Notes under the pieces: model-generated
The model's input: the letters and a program-made list of their open reading frames with translations, nothing else
What the model was told of the DNA's origin: nothing
Databases searched by the model: none
Translations under genes and position numbers: made by a program
In this document: positions 1 through 7,465 of the stretch, in pieces
Numbering within the stretch: the stretch's first letter is position 1
How the letters are laid out: the number at the start of each line of letters is the position of its first letter
Assembly (NCBI RefSeq): GCF_004000925.1
Contig: NZ_BIME01000019.1
Location: 1-61,719, forward strand
Reading direction: 5' to 3'
DNA: 61,719 nt
Source: Paenibacillus illinoisensis NBRC 15959
GTDB lineage: Bacteria; Bacillota; Bacilli; Paenibacillales; Paenibacillaceae

Positions 1-192
1 GAACACCAAGACGCTCACGGCCCTGCCTCGTTCGCGGTGGTCGCCATTGCCTTTGGCTCGGCTCCCCTCTACACGACTTCCAAATGCTTTCCTATAAACC
101 TTTTAACCAATTTCAACATTTCTATCAGTATAGACCTGATTCCAGGTTTTCAACATGACTAATTATCGGTCATTCCTTGCCGGTTCTTTACT
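1..192. other. Left-edge stretch, no gene recognised
   Basis: I see no recognisable protein in either strand. uvrA, which follows uvrB in many Bacillales, would be expected here on the minus strand, but its conserved N-terminus is not present. A plus-strand frame stays open from base 1 to about 165 but resembles nothing I know. Confidence 0.4.
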
Positions 193-228
193 CAACAAGA
201 GAACGGCCAACTGGCCGTTCTCTTGTTG
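193..228. terminator. Inverted repeat downstream of uvrB, probable terminator
   Basis: Two perfect 17-bp arms (CAACAAGAGAACGGCCA and its complement) are separated by two bases, directly after the uvrB stop. The run of T after the stem is weak on both strands, so termination is inferred from stem strength and position. Confidence 0.65.
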
Positions 229-245
229 CATATCTATTTATCAAT

Positions 246-2237
246 TTACTCCGCACGCAGCTCCAGCAACGCATCGCGAAGCTCGGCTGCACGCTCAAAC
301 TGCAGATTCTTCGCAGCATCCTTCATTTCTGCCTCAAGACGCTGAATAAGCGACTGACGCTCCTTCTTCGACATCTTCTCGGCAGCACCTGTAAGATACT
401 CGTTCTTGGATTCAGCAACCTTGGTTGCCTCGATCACATCGCGCACTTTTTTGCGGATCGTTTGTGGAGTAATTCCATGCTTCTCGTTATATGCTATTTG
501 AATTTCACGACGGCGTTCGGTCTCTTTTATTGCTTTATCCATCGAATCGGTCACTTTATCACCGTACAAAATAACCTTACCGTCGCTGTTCCGTGCCGCC
601 CGGCCGATCGTTTGAATCAGGGAGCGTTCGGAACGAAGGAAACCTTCCTTGTCGGCATCCAGGATGGCAACAAGTGAAACTTCCGGCAAATCGAGTCCTT
701 CTCTTAGCAGGTTGATCCCGATCAGCACATGGAATGTTCCCAGCCTCAGATCACGCAAGATTGCCATACGTTCCAATGTCTTGATCTCGGAGTGCAGATA
801 GCGGACCTTGATACCAATTTCCTTCAGGTAATCCGTTAGATCCTCGGACATTTTCTTCGTCAGGGTTGTAATAAGCACACGTTCGTCCTTGGCAATCCGG
901 TCATTAATCTCGCCAATCAAGTCATCGATCTGTCCCTTCGTTGGACGAAGTTCAATGACTGGATCAAGCAGACCGGTCGGACGAATGATCTGCTGCACCA
1001 TTGTATCTGTATGCTCAATCTCGTACGGTCCTGGCGTTGCCGATACATAGATGATCTGGTTCATCTTCTCTTCGAACTCTTCGAATTTCAGCGGACGGTT
1101 ATCCAGTGCTGACGGCAGGCGGAATCCATGATCGACCAGAACAGTCTTCCGTGCCTGGTCACCGTTGTACATGGCACGGATCTGCGGCAGGGTCACGTGG
1201 GACTCATCGACCACGATCAGCATGTCGTCCGGGAAGTAATCCAGCAGCGTGTAAGGCGTATCACCGCGTTCACGGAATGTCAGCGGGCCTGAATAGTTCT
1301 CGATCCCCGAACAGAATCCAACTTCCTTCATCATCTCAATATCATAACGTGTACGCTGCTCCAGTCGCTGCGCCTCCAGCAGTTTGCCTTGTTCGCGCAG
1401 TACTTCAAGCCGCTCTTCCAGTTCACGCTCAATGTTGACAAGTGCGACCCGCATCGTTTCTTCCTGGGTTACGAAGTGAGATGCCGGGAAGATGGCAATA
1501 TGATCGCGCTCACCGATCAGTTCTCCGGTTAACACGTCAATTTCCGTAATTTTCTCAATCTCGTCTCCGAAGAGCTCTACCCGAATCGCATGTTCACCCT
1601 TGGATGCCGGGAAAATCTCTACGACGTCGCCACGCACACGGAATGTTCCCCGTACGAAGTTGATGTCATTCCGCTGATATTGAATCTCGACCAATCGGGA
1701 CAAGATCTGGTTACGCGGCTTCTCCATCCCTACGCGCAGTGACAGCAGCATGCTAGAGTAGTCATGCGGCGATCCCAAACCGTAGATACAGGACACACTC
1801 GCTACAATAATGACATCACGGCGTTCAAACAGCGAACTGGTCGCCGCGTGACGCAGCTTGTCAATTTCCTCGTTGATGCTGGAGTCCTTCTCGATATACG
1901 TATCGGAAGACGGAATATATGCTTCTGGCTGATAGTAATCGTAGTAACTGACAAAATACTCAACCATGTTGTTTGGAAAGAATTCTTTGAATTCACTCGC
2001 AAGCTGTGCTGCCAGCGTTTTATTGTGGGCAATAATCAGCGTGGGACGTTGCAGCTTGGCAATCGTCTGCGCAATGGTGAAGGTTTTACCCGTTCCAGTT
2101 GCACCCAGCAGCGTCTGATATCTTTTCCCTTCCTGAACACCCTGCACCAGTTCTTCAATGGCAGCAGGCTGGTCACCTTGGGGAGAAAACTCGGACTCGA
2201 TCTCGAACGTTTTGTCGCTCATTATAATATCGCTCAT
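246..2237 (-). CDS. uvrB: Excinuclease ABC subunit B
   Basis: UvrB is the DNA-damage verification helicase of nucleotide excision repair; it is loaded by UvrA and recruits UvrC for incision. At 663 residues it is full length. Visible features are the Walker A motif GATGTGKT at residues 45-52, the beta-hairpin region rich in tyrosine near 97-110 (SYYDYYQPEAY), the DESH helicase box, conserved helicase motifs in the second half, and a C-terminal UVR motif (NLQFERAAELRD) that contacts UvrC. The start at 2237 is preferred over an ATG five codons downstream because a GGGTGAG ribosome site sits 8 bases before it. The upstream region carries a sigma-A promoter and a LexA-like box, so SOS control is likely. 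It is a single-gene unit ending at a strong hairpin. Confidence 0.97.
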   Translation of the reverse strand: MSDIIMSDKTFEIESEFSPQGDQPAAIEELVQGVQEGKRYQTLLGATGTGKTFTIAQTIAKLQRPTLIIAHNKTLAAQLASEFKEFFPNNMVEYFVSYYDYYQPEAYIPSSDTYIEKDSSINEEIDKLRHAATSSLFERRDVIIVASVSCIYGLGSPHDYSSMLLSLRVGMEKPRNQILSRLVEIQYQRNDINFVRGTFRVRGDVVEIFPASKGEHAIRVELFGDEIEKITEIDVLTGELIGERDHIAIFPASHFVTQEETMRVALVNIERELEERLEVLREQGKLLEAQRLEQRTRYDIEMMKEVGFCSGIENYSGPLTFRERGDTPYTLLDYFPDDMLIVVDESHVTLPQIRAMYNGDQARKTVLVDHGFRLPSALDNRPLKFEEFEEKMNQIIYVSATPGPYEIEHTDTMVQQIIRPTGLLDPVIELRPTKGQIDDLIGEINDRIAKDERVLITTLTKKMSEDLTDYLKEIGIKVRYLHSEIKTLERMAILRDLRLGTFHVLIGINLLREGLDLPEVSLVAILDADKEGFLRSERSLIQTIGRAARNSDGKVILYGDKVTDSMDKAIKETERRREIQIAYNEKHGITPQTIRKKVRDVIEATKVAESKNEYLTGAAEKMSKKERQSLIQRLEAEMKDAAKNLQFERAAELRDALLELRAE

Positions 2238-2327
2238 TGCCGTATCTCACCCTATCGTCTAAAATAATAGTCACTATATATTGTCGAAGTTCCCCGAATT
2301 TTCATATGGGAAAACTTATAGTAATAG

Positions 2328-2339
2328 GAATATTTGTTC
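2328..2339. promoter_or_regulatory. LexA (DinR)-type SOS box
   Basis: The minus-strand sequence GAACAAATATTC differs by one base from the Gram-positive LexA consensus GAAC-N4-GTTC. It lies just downstream of the uvrB -10 element, where a repressor would block transcription. Known SOS control of uvrB in Bacillus supports the call; binding is inferred. Confidence 0.6.
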
Positions 2340-2346
2340 CCGTATA

Positions 2347-2375
2347 ATTATACCTCGTTCGTACATGTGATGCAA
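2347..2375 (-). promoter_or_regulatory. Sigma-A promoter of uvrB
   Basis: On the minus strand TTGCAT (2375-2370) and TATAAT (2352-2347) are separated by exactly 17 bases. The -10 sits in the self-complementary stretch TATAATTATA, so the plus strand also offers a TATAAT at 2343-2348 for motAB, although no good -35 is visible for that direction. Confidence 0.75.
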
Positions 2376-2406
2376 ACGTGAAGTAAAGACAGGAGTGGGT
2401 TAATTT

Positions 2407-3204
2407 ATGGATATTGCGACACTTATCGGCATTATAGCCGGGATTGCCGCAGTGATCAGCGGTTTTTTGTGGGAAGGCGGCCAATTGTCCGGCCTCGTGC
2501 AAAAAACGGCTGCTCTGATTGTATTCGGTGGAACAATTGCTGCAGTGGTTGCCAGCTTCCCGTCTCATCGGCTGCGTACCATTCCGGCAGCACTGCGCAT
2601 GGCGTTTGGACGTAATGACAATGATCCGCGCAAGTGGATGGAAGAATTGGTGGACATGTCCTCAATCGCCCGCCGTTCAGGTGTGCTTGCACTGGAACGC
2701 CAGGTGATGGATCATCCGCATCCATTTCTGAAAGACGGTATCCAGATGGTTGTAGATGGCACCGATCAGGATGTGATCCGTCAGATCATGGAGCTGGAGA
2801 TCGATTCGGTAGAACAGAAGCATGAGGGCTATGCCAAAATCTTCGAGTCCGCCGGAGGATACGCTCCAACCATGGGTATTATCGGTACGGTCATGGGACT
2901 GATTCAGGTTCTAGGCAGCCTGACGGATCCTACCGGACTGGGCCCGGCCATCGCTGTTGCCTTTACGGCAACCTTATACGGGGTAGCCAGTGCCAATCTT
3001 ATCTTTTTGCCCATTGCCTCCAAAATTAAGTCCAGAGGTGCTGAAGATATCCAGATGATGGAGATGCTGCTTGAAGGTGTGCTCGCCATTCAGAATGGGG
3101 AGAATCCTCATCTTGTACGGAAACGGCTTGAGTCCTTCACACTCACACATCGTCAAATCTCACGTTCTGTAGTGAAGGAGGGATTGGATGAGTCGGCGCA
3201 GTAG
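2407..3204 (+). CDS. motA: Flagellar motor stator protein MotA
   Basis: MotA forms the membrane ion channel of the flagellar stator together with MotB and pushes on the rotor through its cytoplasmic loop. The 265-residue protein has four membrane segments (about residues 3-22, 35-52, 150-172, 180-203). The large loop between TM2 and TM3 carries the conserved charged pair R90/E97, and the channel-forming TM3 starts with GGYAPTMGIIG. The last codons overlap motB by 17 bases, so the two are translationally coupled. It is divergent from uvrB. Whether it is a proton, sodium or divalent-cation stator cannot be read with certainty; the MotP/MotS family is equally similar. Confidence 0.93.
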   Translation: MDIATLIGIIAGIAAVISGFLWEGGQLSGLVQKTAALIVFGGTIAAVVASFPSHRLRTIPAALRMAFGRNDNDPRKWMEELVDMSSIARRSGVLALERQVMDHPHPFLKDGIQMVVDGTDQDVIRQIMELEIDSVEQKHEGYAKIFESAGGYAPTMGIIGTVMGLIQVLGSLTDPTGLGPAIAVAFTATLYGVASANLIFLPIASKIKSRGAEDIQMMEMLLEGVLAIQNGENPHLVRKRLESFTLTHRQISRSVVKEGLDESAQ

Positions 3205-3997
3205 AAGGCGCGGAAAACGTGAACCTGGTGACCATCGGGATCGATGGATGATTACCTATGCCGATCTCATTACGCTTCTGCTGATCTTTTTTGTCATCAT
3301 GTACGCCATGAGCAATCTGGACTCCGGCAAATACGACGTGGTAACCCAATCACTGCAAAATACATTTAATCAATCCGATTCCATTCTTGACCTTGGCAAT
3401 GGAGTCGATGAAACTGCAGGTCATACCATCACTGAAGTTCCTCCAACCGAGGTCCAAGGTGAAGATACAACATCTCCCGAAGAAGGTCAGCCACTGACCG
3501 AGCGGGAAGAACAGTTTCGATCCCAGGAAGAGGAGCTGCAGAATCTGTTCAATGTGATTACCCAGTATATCGAAGATAATAAACTGGAAAATCAGATTTT
3601 TGTGGCAGATAATCCGCAGGGGATCTCCATCACCCTGAGTGACCGCTTTCTGTTCGATCAGGGACAGGCTGCCCTCAAAAGTGACGCTGCACCTACACTC
3701 AGCAAGCTCGCAAGCCTGTTTCGTGACCTGAGCACTGTCGTCAGCATCGAGGGACACACCGACAACGTGCCTGTCGGCGCGAATTCCACATACAAAGACA
3801 ACTGGGAACTTTCCGGTGAACGCGCACTATCTGTGCTACGGTTTTTCCTGGACAAAGAAAATCTGGACCCTGACGGATTTCAGTACGCAGGCTATGCAGA
3901 CACACGTCCCACAGGTGATAATTCCACCGCAGCCGGTAGGCAAAAGAACCGCCGGGTCGAAATCACCGTACTGCGTCAGCTGCAACCCCAAACCTAA
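3188..3997 (+). CDS. motB: Flagellar motor stator protein MotB
   Basis: MotB anchors the stator to peptidoglycan and supplies the ion-binding aspartate. In this 269-residue protein a short basic N-terminus is followed by one membrane helix (about 22-42) with the motif TYADLITLLLIFF, where D26 is the expected ion-binding residue. A plug/linker rich in acidic residues (about 60-120) precedes a C-terminal OmpA-like peptidoglycan-binding domain (about 150-265) with EGHTDNVP and NRRVEI. It overlaps motA and ends just before a bidirectional terminator. The TM helix sequence is closer to what I recall for MotS than for MotB of B. subtilis, so the coupling ion is open. Confidence 0.92.
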   Translation: MSRRSRRRGKREPGDHRDRWMITYADLITLLLIFFVIMYAMSNLDSGKYDVVTQSLQNTFNQSDSILDLGNGVDETAGHTITEVPPTEVQGEDTTSPEEGQPLTEREEQFRSQEEELQNLFNVITQYIEDNKLENQIFVADNPQGISITLSDRFLFDQGQAALKSDAAPTLSKLASLFRDLSTVVSIEGHTDNVPVGANSTYKDNWELSGERALSVLRFFLDKENLDPDGFQYAGYADTRPTGDNSTAAGRQKNRRVEITVLRQLQPQT

Positions 3998-4031
3998 GTT
4001 CCAATTGGACGAGGCATCCCGTCACTTCACC

Positions 4032-4076
4032 AAAAAAGCACGTTCCTGCTGAACCGAATTCAGTAGAACGTGCTTT
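4032..4076. terminator. Bidirectional terminator between motB and the DUF1266 gene
   Basis: The arms AAAAGCACGTTC and GAACGTGCTTTT, with an inner GCTGAA/TTCAGT pairing, form a long hairpin. Both sides carry A or T runs, so it can end motAB on the plus strand and the hscC operon on the minus strand. Confidence 0.85.
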
Positions 4077-4086
4077 TGTGTTTCTA

Positions 4087-4134
4087 TTTTACTATAGGGA
4101 CATTTTACTATAGGGACATTTTACTGTAGGGACA
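4087..4134. repeat. Three tandem copies of a 16-bp repeat
   Basis: The unit TTTTACTATAGGGACA occurs three times head to tail; the third copy has one change (CTGTAG). The third copy contains the stop and last codons of the DUF1266 protein, so the array has grown from the 3' end of that gene into the spacer. Confidence 0.85.
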
Positions 4135-4807
4135 AATTCAAATTCCAGTCCACTTTGTTATAAATGCTGTTCGATTGCACGAACAAATTCCGCACATAAT
4201 TCACCTGACGCTGAACGAGCGGCTCGGCCGTTTGCTCCAACCAGTACAATCTGCCTGCCAGGAAAGCAACCGCGTACTCTTTCCACGAAGAATAAGCCGA
4301 TTGCGCTTCAAGGGCCGCCTCCAAAATCAATTGTTCTGCCTCCACTTCAGTGATAAACCCGACATATGCACTCTTACGGCACAGGTTGGCGTATCTTCCC
4401 CAATCCCAAGCTGCAATGCCGGCAGGGGGCAGTTTGTACATATACGTTTTGACCACCAGGTATTCATGATATCGGCCCGTTTCCGGATTAAGGGAGTGAA
4501 TGCACTTCCATTGATCGGCTTCCGATAATGCATTCATAAAAGTCCTCATTTGTTCAAACGCAACCCGATGCCCGCCTTCCCGGATCCATTCCAGACCCGA
4601 CAGAAGCTCTTCCCTGTTATGAATACGCCACTCTTCTTCCAGAGAGGTACGGAATCGATCTTTTTCCTCTTCATTCTCATCATGTTCGTAATCGTTGCGT
4701 ATATCCAGTCCATTCATCTCATCCATGATGGCGCTCATGCCCCGAAACCACAGCTGTTTATCCGTAACACCCTGCACAGCCTGAGCCGCTCCTCTGTCCT
4801 GTCCCAT
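4121..4807 (-). CDS. DUF1266-family protein of a chaperone operon
   Basis: This 228-residue soluble protein has no signal or membrane segment. The second half (about residues 130-200) has the DUF1266 pattern: WDWGRYANLCRKS, then a GFITEVEAEQLI helix, then SSWKEYAVAFLAGRLYW. DUF1266 proteins of unknown function occur next to hscC and djlB/djlC in E. coli (ybeR, ybeU). Here it is the third gene of the same kind of operon, 17 bases after the J-domain gene, with an AAGGAGG ribosome site. A role with the Hsp70/J pair is inferred from context only. The 3' end lies in a tandem 16-bp repeat. Confidence 0.8.
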   Translation of the reverse strand: MGQDRGAAQAVQGVTDKQLWFRGMSAIMDEMNGLDIRNDYEHDENEEEKDRFRTSLEEEWRIHNREELLSGLEWIREGGHRVAFEQMRTFMNALSEADQWKCIHSLNPETGRYHEYLVVKTYMYKLPPAGIAAWDWGRYANLCRKSAYVGFITEVEAEQLILEAALEAQSAYSSWKEYAVAFLAGRLYWLEQTAEPLVQRQVNYVRNLFVQSNSIYNKVDWNLNLSLQ

Positions 4808-4824
4808 GATCCTTGTCCTCCTTC

Positions 4825-7458
4825 CTATGTAAAATGCAAGTCCATGACTTCATCTGGCTCCAGATGCTGAAGGGGTACAGCCGAAGGCCACAGTTCATAC
4901 GCCGGCTTGGATTTGCGAAGCTTTTTCAAAAAGGAAAATCCCCGTTCTGCCGCACGAGCAGAAATAGCGTCACGACGCGTAACATAATCCGGGTGGTCTG
5001 GCTGACTGTGAATAGCCTCTTCGGCATAGGCGAGCGCCTGATCCCAATCATGTTTATCGTAATACACCATGCTCAGAACACTGCACACATCGCCCCGCAG
5101 ACCTGCGCCGTAGGCTTTGCCCAGTTCAAGAATGGCTTGGTCCATATCCCCCGCATGATAGGCTGCAATCCCGGAATACAACCAGATATGAGGATCAATA
5201 TCCTCCGGTTCTTCTCCGTCTATATAAGCTTCCACATAAGCGCGGACACTTGCCCAGTCTTGGACCTCTACCAGATATCGTGTAATGAACAGCAATCCCC
5301 ACGTTTCGACGGTCTCCATGTTGGACATCATTTCCGCAAGTTTGTTCAAATGTGGATCCTTGTCCTGCATATCAGACTCCATCACGCAAACGACCGCCAT
5401 TTTAGCAAGCTCATATACGTTCGGATGTTCATTTAACCCGTTGACGTATGTATCGTGTGCCGGCATAAGCTGCCCCTGTAAACGCAGGATATCTCCTTCA
5501 ATCAGAGGGCCGTCCTGGTCCTCCGGATTCTCGCTCCGGAATTGCCGGATATCGTGCAGTGCCTGTTCCATCTCCCCCAGTTTCGTTCGCGCAATGGCCA
5601 GATAATAATAAATGACCGCTTCATGCTCATGGACCAAAGAAGTTTCAAGGCATTGTACGGCCTCGGCATACTGCCCCAGTTTCAGATGTGCGAACCCTTT
5701 CCGGTACCAGGCGTTTGCAAAATCATGCTCCTTAACCACAACAATCTCATAATCGGCAAGCGCTTCTTCATAACGTCCCATTCTAAAATAACAAAGCGCC
5801 CGCAGCGAATAATATTCATAGGGCTCGGGATTGAGCTCAATCGCCTGACCGGATAGTTCAATGGCAGGCTCAAGCTGATCTTCTCTCTGGTAAGCACTCG
5901 CAAGCAAATGCCTGACCTCCGCATGCGACGGATCCATCTCTGCTGCTCTGCCCAGATCCTCTATGGCAGCCGTATTATGGTCCATGCGCAGATGTAGTTG
6001 GCCCCGTTCGAGCAATATCGGAAAGCTGCTGATTCCTTCCCTGCTCGCAGCAGCTTCAGCATACTGAAGAGCTTCAATCCCTTCCTCGCCTTTGCCTATT
6101 CGAACAAAGCCCTGGGCCCAGAGCAGATATAATGCCGCATCCAACTCCTCGTTTACATTAATTTCACCGAGATACTGAACAAGCTGCTCATCGTTCCACA
6201 GTTCAGCATACCCCTCGGCAGCTTCACGCTGCAGCTTGCGACGAACGACCGCATCCGCTTCCTGCTCAGCCGCTCTGATCTTTTGCTCAACCCGTTTCCG
6301 TTTCAGCTCCAGCAGCGTAATCTGCATCTCCAGATCATGAGGATACTGAGTAACGATCTGCTCAACCATGTGGAGTGCTGTCTCCAATTCCCCCTGCTCC
6401 TGATGGAACAAGACCAATCCATTCAATGCATCCAGTTGGTGAGGTTCGCGTTCCAGCACCTTGCGATATAGCTGCTCAGCCTGTTCCTTCTGCCCGGCGG
6501 CATGCAGAAGTCTAGCGCTATGCAGCAGCCCGTCCACTGCATCTGGTTCGAGTGCAGCCAACCTTTCAAACAATACCAGAGCGGCGTCTTCCTCCTTGTT
6601 CCAGAGGCGGAATTTGGCGGCCAGCCGGATCAGGTCCGGGTCATCCGAATACAGTGCCATACCTGCATCAATGTGTGATGCGGCTTCTGCAATATCACCT
6701 CGAAGCATCAGTTGGAATGCAGTTTCACGCAGACGAATGAAGGTTTCATAGTCTACGTCTCTTCCCGGATCAAACGTGTCATAACGAAGCTCCCACGGAC
6801 GCCCCAGTTCCACGCCCGGATAGTCTGAGATTTCCTCCGGAAGCACCTCTTTCAGCTCTTCCCGCTGTTCCGTCCAGCCGAAGAAGTCATCCAACCGTCC
6901 CCAGACGGCTTTCGGTAAAAAAGGACGTTCATACAGCATCCGCAGCAATTCCGTTCCCGTATAAAATTTCACGTCCAGCTGCCATAGTTCCTCGCTCTGC
7001 AGCCAGTCCTCCCATACGGCGGAATCTGCCCGTTTGAATACATCCTCTACAATAGAACGTGCTCGTTCAAGCAAGTGGACTGTGTCATCCACGGAAGCTG
7101 CATCTTGAAGCGAAGTGGCTGCTGTCTCAACAGGAGCATCCCAGTGATCCACGGTAAAGTAGACGGGACCCTCTTCGGATTCGGAAACAGCTTCCTGCAG
7201 AGAGCCTTCCGCCTGAACAGAGCGGAGCTCCATCTCAGACTGATTCTGTGCTTGCGGGCTGGCCTGCTCCGCAAGCAGCTCCTGATCCGGCATCGGTTCT
7301 TTCGCTGCCTTCAGGGCCTGCTCGTAAGCCGACCGCAATTCTTGGAACCCCTCCGGATCATCTTCCGGATGTGTACTTCGCAGCTGCTTCGCATACGCAC
7401 GTCTTATGGCTACCGTATCCTGCGTAGGCTCAAGCCCCAATCTTGTCCAGATGTCCAT
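4825..7458 (-). CDS. J-domain protein with long TPR array (DjlB/DjlC-like), HscC partner
   Basis: At 877 residues, this is a probable Hsp40-type co-chaperone for the adjacent HscC-like Hsp70. Residues 1-50 form a J-like domain of the type with the signature YAKQLR...PEDDPEGFQELRSAYEQAL, as in the E. coli DjlB/DjlC group. The loop tripeptide that is HPD in normal J domains is HPE here (residues 30-32), a conservative change of a key residue. An acidic linker (about 55-120) follows, and from about residue 230 to 830 there are many tetratricopeptide repeats (for example YYSLRALCYFRMGRYEEAL and AWYRKGFAHLKLGQYAEAV), suited to binding clients. Its start lies 7 bases after the hscC stop, with the ribosome site inside hscC. 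Confidence 0.85.
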   Translation of the reverse strand: MDIWTRLGLEPTQDTVAIRRAYAKQLRSTHPEDDPEGFQELRSAYEQALKAAKEPMPDQELLAEQASPQAQNQSEMELRSVQAEGSLQEAVSESEEGPVYFTVDHWDAPVETAATSLQDAASVDDTVHLLERARSIVEDVFKRADSAVWEDWLQSEELWQLDVKFYTGTELLRMLYERPFLPKAVWGRLDDFFGWTEQREELKEVLPEEISDYPGVELGRPWELRYDTFDPGRDVDYETFIRLRETAFQLMLRGDIAEAASHIDAGMALYSDDPDLIRLAAKFRLWNKEEDAALVLFERLAALEPDAVDGLLHSARLLHAAGQKEQAEQLYRKVLEREPHQLDALNGLVLFHQEQGELETALHMVEQIVTQYPHDLEMQITLLELKRKRVEQKIRAAEQEADAVVRRKLQREAAEGYAELWNDEQLVQYLGEINVNEELDAALYLLWAQGFVRIGKGEEGIEALQYAEAAASREGISSFPILLERGQLHLRMDHNTAAIEDLGRAAEMDPSHAEVRHLLASAYQREDQLEPAIELSGQAIELNPEPYEYYSLRALCYFRMGRYEEALADYEIVVVKEHDFANAWYRKGFAHLKLGQYAEAVQCLETSLVHEHEAVIYYYLAIARTKLGEMEQALHDIRQFRSENPEDQDGPLIEGDILRLQGQLMPAHDTYVNGLNEHPNVYELAKMAVVCVMESDMQDKDPHLNKLAEMMSNMETVETWGLLFITRYLVEVQDWASVRAYVEAYIDGEEPEDIDPHIWLYSGIAAYHAGDMDQAILELGKAYGAGLRGDVCSVLSMVYYDKHDWDQALAYAEEAIHSQPDHPDYVTRRDAISARAAERGFSFLKKLRKSKPAYELWPSAVPLQHLEPDEVMDLHFT

Positions 7459-7465
7459 TCACATA

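Noticed and set aside
1..192. Start of uvrA at the left edge
   Set aside because: The conserved UvrA N-terminus and its Walker A are not found in any minus-strand frame here.
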